From the NCBI GenBank assembly GCA_023014365.1, contig JAEBUN010000022.1:806001-870000 (forward strand): 64,000 nucleotides of DNA, written 5' to 3'. The notes under the pieces are model-generated. The model did no database searches. It was not told where the DNA came from and was given only the letters and a program-made list of their open reading frames with translations. This document shows positions 55,403-64,000 of this stretch, piece by piece (position 1 is the stretch's first letter; each line of letters begins with the position of its first letter). The translations under genes and the position numbers were made by a program. The DNA comes from Lepiota brunneoincarnata (lineage: Eukaryota > Basidiomycota > Agaricomycetes > Agaricales > Agaricaceae).

Positions 55403-56787
55403 CGTGTCGAGTTGGTCGCTGGTCAATGACGGTGTAGTTATTTAAGATCAGTTTAATTCCTTCTACTTAGTTACTCTCCCTAGACGTCATCTTCACACGG
55501 CCCTTGGCAACGCACGACCCCCCCTCCCTCGTTCTCTCGCCCTCCCTCCCCACACGTTCTTCCCTGTCCTCCCTCGCTGCGCCTATCTCCTCCGCCCTGA
55601 CGCTCCCTCCCCAGTCTCGGCGACTACAGTTCCTCCCCCCAAAAGCCATCATCACTCCTCCGCCCCATCGCGCACAGACCACCAACCCAGCCACCCAACC
55701 CAGCCACTGACAAAATGACGTCGTCTATTTGCGCGAGATCGTAGCGGAGATCAAACCACTGCCAAAGCGAACATCGGGTAAGTGACGTCAGCACAGAGTC
55801 ACACGCTCATAACACCTAAGCATCTTTTCAACGGACCTCGGCGCAGCAATCGGACAAAATACCTCCGCGCAAGCCCTGCATAACGGTCGATCAGCAGTGT
55901 GTCCATCTATCAACCCAAGAGCCCATAAAACACACAACAAAAAAGGCAGAATTTCACAACGAGGTCAGAGCCGGGAGAGGCGCACGGCCCAGAATGGTTT
56001 AGCGCGTCGATATATCCGCTGTCGTCGTGTTGTCTCGTGCAGAAAAGAAGCATGCCCAAACGGCCTCCCTGCACGACTAAATTCACATCTCGTGCCGACG
56101 ACCGGCATCCCCATTTTATCTCGCAGACCCCCCTCATCCGTGAGATCAAGATTCACGCGTAAACCCATCTTCCCTTCCCCCCCCCCCAAGAATAAATAAA
56201 CAATAAAGGTTGGAGGGAATAAATAGATGCAACGGACGGACGCCCGAGCGCAGCTGGCTGCCCGATAGGCTGTGCAGTGTGAGTGCGAGAAAAGAAGAGA
56301 AGCCCAGAAAAAAGAAAAGATCTTTGCAAAAAGCGGCCGTCCCCATCTCTTCTGCTCCACTTCCCGCTCAAAATCAGCAGTCCCCTCCCGGCATCCGTCT
56401 AACTCGGACACCCGTGCGTCCCCCCACCCATACCCGTCGCGAAATACAAGGGCCGCGAGGGTGAGTGAGGAGGGGGGGGAACGAAAATGGGATAGGAGGT
56501 TCAAGGGTTTGTGTAGTTCCGGAAAGCTTCCACGGCCACGTCCCCCCCCCCGGGTGTCGCCTCGAAAACCGAAATGACGGAACGGGAGAAGCATGAGGGT
56601 GAGGGTATGTATGGACAATGGAAGGGAGCAACCACAGTTCCCTTGCCAAATCTGGAAGTACGCCTTTCACGTAACTCCACCCCCATTAGAACTGCGAGCG
56701 GCTGAGGGATGGAAAGAATCCAGATATCAATGATCGGATTCAGACAAGTGGATGGGTTGATGAATGCAAATATCGAGCTGTCGTCCA
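55403..56787. other. Intergenic: promoter of the transcription factor
   Basis: Pyrimidine-rich tracts (55510-55690) upstream of the ATG at 55402, typical of fungal promoters. Palindromic TGACGTCA-like TGACGTC motifs (for example 55713 and 55792) could be bZIP/CRE sites. Minus-strand frames at 55965-56618 are long but lack domains. If urate oxidase splices to 56804, its last exon extends to 56501. Confidence 0.4.
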
Positions 56788-58776
56788 TCATTTTCTTGAT
56801 GAATCTGTGACGCGCACAGCAATGAAGGGAATGGAAGACCAAAAAGAAAAAAAAAAAAAGGAAAAAAAAGAGGACAAACAAACAAAAAATAACACAGAAA
56901 CATACGGAGTGACGTTGTCAATCCCGATATACTTCATATCGACCGGGATATAGTGTTTGTTGGGGAGGGTATAGGAAACATTTTGGACACCCTGGTTTTC
57001 AGCGATGATCCGTTGGGCCATCTTGTACAACGTTGCCTGTTTCATTCCCAATAACCAACGCAGAGAACAATAGTCAGTGATGTCACGAAAAACCGAAATC
57101 AGACATAAGGGAGCAGACAAATGTCATCTCGTGATAAAATGCAAAACTCATCCCGCCCAGCAACACGGCTCCGGAATTGATGACCCCTCCCCACATCCAT
57201 CAAATTATCCCAAACACCGCCAATTTCGAAAAGAAAAAAATTTAAACAATCAACCCAAGAAGAGATAAATTGGGGGGGGATTTTCCGCGATCCCGGCAAT
57301 TTCAGGAAACGGGGGTCTCGCACGTGTGTGAACGCTTGCACACAAGGTCACAAACATGCTGACATTCCATGTCGTATTGTGGAGCTCCTTGCCTAGGGTT
57401 GCCTGGGACTTTGCTAACCCGAACACGCCATACGAGCAGAAAAGCCTCCCCTCGCATATGTAGCCAAGACATCAAATCTCGGAAAACGGGCCAGAAAGGC
57501 CAAAAAAAAAAAAAAAAAAAAGGGGGGGGAGGCAATTCAAATTCAAAAATCAAAATGGAAATACGCACTTGCACACTGGTGCTCTTATCCTTTGCAAATA
57601 CCTCCATCGTCGCTTGCCTCGCTCGCAACATAACTTCCCCATCCCACACACTCCCCTCAAATCCTTCATCGCCCTCCTTCAGAGGCACCACAAATTCGAG
57701 CTTTTTCTCATCTGTGGGCGCCCTAATCGCAATGTCGCCAAACGTATAGGTGAAGTCGACAGCCGTGGAAAAGATGCGGTCGTTAACAGGGATGAGGGTC
57801 GTGAACTCGTCGACGATAAACCCTTCGAACGCAGAGCCAGTGGATTTTAAGACTATAGTAGAGATTTGAGTTTCACCTGGGACAACAACGACTGGGGTAG
57901 GAGGAAAAAGGACGCACCGAGGAGGTCGGCAATACCGGCACTCACTTTCGCAGTCAACTTGTCCTTGCCAGCAGTCGCATCAAGCTAAAGTAGACGCCCA
58001 ATGGCAAACGCATCAGCCGCCATCCCATCGAGAACCTCAAAACAAAACAAGAAAAAAAAACTCACGATAACTTCAACTACCCTCTTCTCCTCTCCATCCC
58101 TGTAGAACGAATGGGGGTGTTCCTCATACTGTTGTTGCTCACCCGGCACTGAGATTCGAGTCCACCGGAGCTGCTCAACGGTGACGTGCGCCTTGTGGAT
58201 ATGCGCATATTTCGAGACGAGGAAGGTACCAAGATGCAAGGCGAACCGCTCAGGGGAGAGGATATGGGGCGATAGTTTTGCGAGGTCTAAGCATGATGGC
58301 CACAACCTCAGCATTCTCTCCGTAGCAGCGCAGCAGAAAGTAATAACCTACAATATGTGATATTCTTGACTAATACCCAAAGCAGTCATAGCGCAAGTCG
58401 ACGCAGGGTAAGGAAAATGAGCAAGTGGAGCGAGATGAGAGATATAGAAGAAGGAAGAGGGAGAGAGACGTACTGGAGTCTGTGGTAACGACCACACTAT
58501 TGTCGGCTTCAGTGTAACTGGTCACCCAGGCACCATCAGTACCCGCACCCCTGAAAGAGCCCAGACCGCTCTCTCGTATGATTTCATCTCACAGGGGTTG
58601 ACAGACGAGAGAGAGCCAAGAGTGCTTGCTCACCTAGGAGCTATGTCCCCCTCGAGGAGCGCGGTGACGTTGTACTCAACAACATGGTGCCATTTGCCAT
58701 CACGCACAACGCGGAAGACACGGACATTAGCCTTGCCATACTTGGCGTAAGAAAGCGTCGAAATTCCAACAGACAT
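56788..58776 (-). CDS. Urate oxidase (uricase)
   Basis: Oxidises uric acid to 5-hydroxyisourate in purine breakdown, usually in peroxisomes. Exons: 58634-58776, 58474-58550, 58352-58369 (only 18 nt), 58066-58286, 57918-57984, 57569-57876 and 56906-57036, all in phase with GT-AG introns. Conserved motifs in order: SYAKYGKANVRVFRVVRDG with the catalytic-type Lys, VVEYNVTALLEGDI, SYTEADNSVVVTTDSIKN, SPHILSPERFALHLGTFLVS, HPHSFYRDGEEKR, VLKSTGSAFEGFIVDEFTTL and TLPNKHYIPVDMKYIGIDN. The 3' end is unresolved. Reading on gives a T-rich-coded stretch and ...AVRVTDSSRK with stop at 56788; splicing at 56905 to 56804 gives an unrelated tail to 56501. A canonical SKL-type peroxisome signal is not visible in either. 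An 11-residue insert (GAGTDGAWVT region) is unusual. Confidence 0.88.
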
Positions 58777-59776
58777 GATGGGTGGATAAGTTGTTGAACT
58801 AGCAGGAAAATGTCAGCGCAGAGCCCGTGCGCTGGAGGGTATGGAGGAGGGTGAATAGAACCCGCACGGAGGATCGTCGCCAATTATCAAGGTGCTTCGA
58901 TGGCAGCTGGGATTCATACCAGGCATACTCATGGCACTATTGCTCACATGGCTCGATTCCTTCTCCCAGGTGATGCAAGTTCGCCGGTTGAAACATTGAT
59001 CCACTGCCACTCAGCTCCAACTCAGCGAATAAAACGATACTTACGGTGTGAGGAATCAAGTTGGTCTGGAGATGAGAAAATCAAACAATGGACTCAAGAT
59101 AAGGCATCCATCTGAAAATCCCTTATTTGTGAAGTGGGCAGCGGTCGTTCTAGACGGGAATAATCACGAGACTACTGATGCGATGGATGAGCACATGACC
59201 GAGATAAAGGGAGGGTTTGAGGGACGGCCAGGTAAGACGCGCGCTGATGTTGTAATCAGTGATAATATCAGCATAGATGATCATCGGATATAGGTCAGGA
59301 ACCCCCCTTATCTTGCTCCTCTCCTCGTGGACGGGCCTGTGAAACAAACGCCTGGCATACGATTTTTCCACGCGGTCGGTATATTCTCTCCAGTAGCTCT
59401 TCCGGTTCGGCTCGAAGATCTTGATTTCAACTCACAGGGTATTGATACTTGGCCCCACTTTTTATCAACATCAGCTAATACATCATTTCGACGACATCAG
59501 TCGATCACGCAAAGGAGTCTGACGCAACCCTACGTCACCGAAGCCAACCCACACGATAAACTTCGCCCTAAGCTCTAAGTATGATACAGCTGCATCAGCC
59601 ATAGATAGCAGCGGGGGGCACCCTCGACGTCATTGCGTAGCCGAGGATTGTTCTGCATGGTGACCCATCGTGACGCCTTTTACTGTCGCTAAGTCGGTAT
59701 TAAACTAATGATTGATATTTCTGGGTCACCGGCCACCGTGACCCCGGCAACTTCCATTCTCCGAGAGCACCGAACC
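58777..59776. other. Intergenic between uricase and POP4
   Basis: Upstream of uricase and downstream of the convergent-side POP4 stop. No gene or RNA recognised. Confidence 0.55.
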
Positions 59777-60868
59777 CTAGAGCTCGATAGTCTCCTTGTG
59801 CTTAAACTTTCGACCGGCTCTATCTGCCGAACGGAACCGGAACTGATTGCCATACAACTCGAATTCGAAATGAGGAACATCCAGGACCGTCGATTCGGGG
59901 ATATTCACAGGGTCTGGAAGGGGAAGTGGCACATGGGGCGTATGCGATAACGGCAATGTCGAATAAAGCGGAATTGCGAACACGAATATCGAGTTTTGTT
60001 TCGGTAGCACTGTGAGGAGAGAATGGTCACCGAGGGAACGTCACACCCACCACTACCAACAACAACAACAGCAACAACCCAAGCACTTACACTTCACTGC
60101 ATTGGTCTTCGTTATCACTTTAAAAGCGTTTTCTGTTTCGTGGATGACGATGCCAGATAGGCCCACAAGACACGGGTTCTTGCTCTGGCGCACTTGATTT
60201 AAATATACATCAGCCTGGTGGGGGTAGTATGATCGTCAAAAACGATCCACATACCAGTCATGATCGCACCGTGGAAGTCGGCTTTGACAAGTTTCGGGTG
60301 CGTCGTAGCAGAAGGGGGTATGGCTTTCGCTGTCGGTGGGGCGCCATCATCTGGAGGGTGAGATAGTCCAAGCAGCTCCGACATATAACTCATCCAAAAG
60401 TGATGGAGAGGAACAAAAAGCCGATACCTATATCAAGCCATTTCGACGGTGTTCCCCAGACGAAGACATATCAACGCACTTTGATTGAGCCTTGTCTAAT
60501 TTCCATACGCCCTTCTCTTTCGCTTCCAATTTCCCAATCACATTCAATTTCTTGCGTTTCTTCGCCTCCTTGGCCTTCTGACGCCTCTCTTCCTCTTCTT
60601 TCCGCTTGCGAACGTCTCGTACCGGGTTCTCAAGAAGGATCTGACGCCCTTGTACCCGATTGGCGTATACACTCCCAGGATCAGAGGTTGCTGTGAGGTT
60701 CGAGATCACATATTGGGGTATGTAGGGTGCGCTGCTCTTAAAGGTAACACGGGTGCCCTATTGCAAGGAGTCCCCTTGAGTTCAGGGTGTTAATGAACCT
60801 AAGGAAAACACACAAACCGTAATGCTTGCAAATTCTTTGTATGGATCTATTGGCTTGACATCTCCCAT
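59777..60868 (-). CDS. POP4: RNase P/MRP protein subunit Pop4 (Rpp29)
   Basis: Core protein of the nuclear RNase P and RNase MRP ribonucleoproteins that process pre-tRNA 5' ends and pre-rRNA. Five exons: 60818-60868, 60480-60757, 60255-60427, 60091-60192 and 59777-60009. They total 837 nt (278 aa) with all phases closing at GT-AG introns of 60, 52, 62 and 81 nt. The N-terminus is MGDVKPIDPYKEFASITGTR, then a basic helix (RKRKEEEERRQKAKEAKKRK). The family core follows: YRLFVPLHHFWMSYMSELL, KLVKADFHGAIMTV, NPCLVGLSGIVIHETENAFK, LLPKQNSIFVFAIPL, then the C-terminal FELYGNQFRFRSADRAGRKF. This Sm-like fold binds the catalytic RNA. A proline-rich insert (LSHTPHVPLPLPDP) lengthens one loop. It looks intact. 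Confidence 0.92.
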
Positions 60869-61260
60869 TTCTTCGGGAAGGAAGATGGAAAGAGTTTAGC
60901 GAACGGTATTCTTCTGTTTGGCAGCACCCGCCGAAACAAACACACGTGGTATTTTTGAGAAATAATGACAAGATAAGCGTAACGCAAAACGAGGAGGTAC
61001 TGGGCGTATAAAGAATGTGATTGTCCAATATAAGTTGCGGAGTGCTCTCTGAACTAGGATGCCCGGCACCCGCGAGTGCAGGGGAGCCGGAATAACCGCA
61101 ATACCGATTAAAAAAAACAAAAGGCAACGAGCGTGAGATATGCGCAGCCAAGGCCAATGCACCTAGAGATGTAGGGAAAAAAAAAAAAAGACATGAAGGT
61201 CCTTTGAAAACAAAAAATAGAGGCGGTCTGAATATCCTAATGGCGGATGAGTAGCGTGAA
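60869..61260. other. Intergenic upstream of POP4
   Basis: Presumed POP4 promoter and 3' flank of the next gene. A poly-A run (61178-61190) lies here. Confidence 0.5.
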
Positions 61261-62923
61261 TCAACACGTGCTACGATGAGGCCGGAGCAAGACGTGAACC
61301 CGTTTTAGCCTTCCAAGAGCCTTCTTCCACCAAGGCATTCCCTCTTCCTCCTTGGAAGAGACAATTCTGGCGGCACATGTATCACCGTTGGCGCTAGTGA
61401 TCGACCTAATATCTGAGAAAATTCGTGTGACGGGGGTTTGTCGATCCTGCATTCCAGCACCAGGTGGAGTGGGTCTGTCGTCGGAAGGGCCCTCAGAGGG
61501 GGTAGAATATTGCGAATGAGAAGACATCGTCGAGGTGCGGCGCATCATCATCGGGTTCGAATTGTCGGAATCAGTGCCCCCCGCCGCCGCCGCTGCTGTC
61601 GCCAACGTGAAAAAAGCGCCGTCAGCAACAACGGGGCTAAAGCCCAGATCCAACGCCTTGTCGATGTTGAGATCAAACTGAAGTTCGGACTGCAGTTTGT
61701 CCAGCTCTGCTTGCGGAAGTTGAACTTCTGGTAACACTTCCCGGCAGCCGCCTTGCTCCCCTTGCACCGGTTCCGTCTTTTCGACTTGGTCTGCAGGATG
61801 CAGGGCATGCGGTGCCGTCGCTTCTTTTTCGTCTCCCTCTGTGGAGCATAGGACCGTCTGCATGGCTGAGGCCCAGTCTTCCGGGGTTTCCCTAGGTAGT
61901 TCGATATCTATCATTTGCAACGGTGGCACTTTTTCCTTCTCCTTCTCCTTCTCCTTCTCCTTTCTCCTTTCCTCCTCTTCCTCAACGGGTCCATGGACAG
62001 AAATCGAACACATAGGGGGAATTGAGGAACCAGAGGGAGGCAACCCCGTGTTTAGGAAATCCCAGTCAGAGGAAGAGGAGAGTCTGGGAGATCGCGAACC
62101 GAGCGACCTAGCCTCCACGACCGGAGAGAACAACAACCCATCCTCAGCCACATTCTCCGTTGATACGCCACTCCACTCTTTCCTCCTATTCTTATCAATC
62201 GGCGTCCCCCGCCCCACGTATTTGATAGCAGGCCAAGAGCCGCGAAGAATGGATGTCGACTGTTCCGGTGAGAACTTGGTTGACTTGAACTTCTTTTTCG
62301 TCTTGATGAGAGGCGAAAGTGGTGAGATCTGGGACGCGAACGATATGGTTCGAGATAATGTGTGGGTTGGTGGAGCTACTGCTGCTGGAACCGCGGGGAG
62401 TGGGGGTGAGGGAGGAGGGACAGGTGAAGGAGACTCGGGTGGAGGGAGCTCGGATGTCGACGTAGCTGGGGAATTTTGAGCGGAGAACGAGAATGTCAAA
62501 TCTAAAGTGATGTCCTTGAAGGCCTCAAAAATGGTCGCGGCATCGGAGAGGTCGTCCGTCGAGAGGGTTTCGTGTTGGAGGGACCCACCGTCGCGACGGG
62601 TGGTAGTTTTACTCTTAGGAGAGGCTTGAGGGTGTTGGCCATTGGTCGTGCCGGGATGAGCGCTTCAGAGAAGTGAATTAGTTGGTAGAATTAGAATTTT
62701 CAGGTTTGACGCACTCAGGATACATGTTTGAAGGACAGGCGAGCAGAATGAGAAGGGATGGATTTGTTTCGTCGTCAACTTCCAGGGAGAAGGTGGAGTC
62801 CGCCGTCAGGATAAATGGGCAGGATCGAGAACAGGGAGCTGAGGACGTGGTTTTCGCCCCGTGGGCGTGCTGGAGAGCAATATTGTGACGGTAGTGGGAG
62901 TAATGCGACCTGAGGTTCCACAT
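61261..62923 (-). CDS. Hypothetical Ser/Pro-rich protein, 536 aa
   Basis: Two exons, 62715-62923 and 61261-62662, joined over a 52-nt GT-AG intron (GTGCGTC donor, CTAAT branch, CTGAAG acceptor). They total 1611 nt in phase. The chosen ATG (62923) gives MWNLRSHYSHYRHN; the frame stays open to ~62975 without another ATG, so a further upstream exon is possible. Features in order: an acidic TDDLSDAATIFEAFKDI helix, a proline-rich tract, a basic LIKTKKKFKSTKF patch, a long E/K repeat (EEEEERRKEKEKEKEK, around 61930-61985), a short Ala run, Ser-rich SSHSQYSTPSEG, and a tryptophan-containing basic C-terminus (MPWWKKALGRLKR). No domain is recognised. Mostly disordered; phosphorylation or scaffold roles would be guesses. 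Confidence 0.7.
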
Positions 62924-64000
62924 GAGGGGGCATTTGCAACGCTCACGACCCAAAGCCACGGAGAGCTCGGGTATTATGCAAGGAGATCACTGATAGAAAG
63001 AGGGATGGGCCATGAAAACTCCCTCTTTTACGTCCAAAGACAAAATGGCGTCTGAAGTGAGAGTCAGTGTGACTACTAAATGCTTCGTGCATGAGCGGGA
63101 GAAGTTGTCACGATGCAAAGCCTGCTTTCATTTGAGAGGCCAAACGGTGGGCTTGATAGAGGTTAGGTTCTTCCAGTTTCGATAAAGCCGATTGACCAAT
63201 AATCCCAGGACGCCACCTACTGCACAATTATGAACAACTTGCACGTGACTAGCTAAAACAGGAAAGGGAGGGTACTTTTTTGCTGTAACGATATGGACGT
63301 AAATAACTGGTTATTTGATTCCATGTAATTCTATTTCTTGCGCAGTACTTGCAGTCCTTGCCAGTGTGGGTGTCCATCGTCGCGCTCCGCAAGTTGATTA
63401 TTTACAACCGTGCAGAAATATTTTCGAACAGTTCATCCAATTGGCCAGCTAGAACTCGGAGGAACCAGTTGGCCGTTGGGGTGGAGTGAACGATTAACGG
63501 GGCTAGTAACCCAAGCCCACTACTTTGTAGCGGAAACTCCGGTCGTAATTATCTAGGACCACGTGCTAGTTTAACGTTGAGTGGTGTTTTTTTGTACACC
63601 CCTAGGTTTGCAACATTGATACAATAAGTCCGGGCCCTCTGCTAAAGACGGATGCTAAGCCTATAGAGGAGGGGTATTACGGGCCTATGTTGTTGGGACT
63701 TGCAGACGGCGACCTCGATACATGTATGTCGTTGAATTCCAAGTCGAGTACAAGGATTCAAACATGGCTATATTGGGAACAAAACCTGATGAAGTCCCCA
63801 GTGGCGGTTCCCCCATGTTCATTCTACTTAAACTAGAGGCCAGCCAGATACAAAGTAAGTGGGCGGCGACTGGTTTCAGTGACTACGGCGCCCCGGATCA
63901 TTGGAAGTAAACTGGTGGGAAGTAATGACATTGAACTTCGCACAATTCTAGCGCCCTATATGACAGACATCGCCTCAAATGGCAGTGTCACTGAATACTA
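62924..64000. other. Upstream flank of the hypothetical gene, no gene called
   Basis: Possible 5' UTR or further exon of the hypothetical protein near 62930-63060. A plus-strand frame at 63722-63910 (62 aa) has no recognised domain and may run into sequence outside the window. Confidence 0.4.

Noticed and set aside
55965..56618. 217-aa minus-strand open frame between the transcription factor and uricase
   Set aside because: Low-complexity Phe/Gly/Arg-rich translation without domain; lies in a C/G-rich promoter or UTR region.
61841..62479. 212-aa plus-strand open frame with repeated FS residues
   Set aside because: It is the antisense of the E/K-rich exon of the hypothetical protein; the FSFSFS run mirrors the KEKEKE repeat. 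The minus-strand frame is longer and splices in phase.

Overview
The window reads as nuclear DNA of a filamentous basidiomycete, most likely an Agaricomycete. The evidence is many short (about 40-90 nt) GT-AG introns with CTAAC-type branch sites, a Tf1/sushi-type chromodomain Ty3 retrotransposon, basidiomycete-style BTB and C2H2 proteins, and a binuclear-zinc transcription factor. Starts and exon joins were worked out by hand. Wherever a long open frame begins at GTG or TTG, I looked for the real ATG or the splice site.

Positions 1-7652 hold a nearly complete Ty3/Gypsy chromovirus; only the first ~284 bases of its 5' LTR lie outside the window. It has gag, a pol without its own ATG (protease, reverse transcriptase, RNase H, integrase, chromodomain) reached by a probable -1 frameshift, and a third ORF with three zinc knuckles that overlaps the end of pol. 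The sequence just after the 5' LTR is exactly complementary over 12 nt to the predicted 5' end of the element's own mRNA, the hallmark of self-primed reverse transcription. All four differences between the two LTRs in the comparable 135 bp are CpG transitions.

Positions ~7.65-47.2 kb are an accessory, gene-poor and highly duplicated region. At least seven long copies and several fragments of one multi-exon membrane-protein gene (DUF6533-like) lie here, nearly all on the minus strand and mostly decayed. Between them are a four-copy unclassified repeat (R), a three-copy repeat (S) with an associated block (T), a decayed C2H2 zinc-finger gene and its 5' fragment, a frame-broken BTB/POZ gene, and two related solo LTRs. 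One of these LTRs sits inside a membrane-protein copy with a GTCC target duplication. The 41.3-47.2 kb part is a partial tandem duplication.

Positions ~47.2-52.4 kb are mostly empty, with one coding-like remnant and a 23-base poly-C run. Positions 52.4-62.9 kb are an ordinary host gene block, all on the minus strand: a C2H2 plus Zn2Cys6 transcription factor (842 aa, six exons), urate oxidase (with an 18-nt micro-exon), the RNase P/MRP subunit Pop4/Rpp29 (278 aa, five exons) and a 536-aa low-complexity hypothetical protein. Their exon lengths sum to whole codons and look functional, apart from the unresolved 3' end of the urate oxidase. No tRNA, rRNA or CRISPR array was seen.
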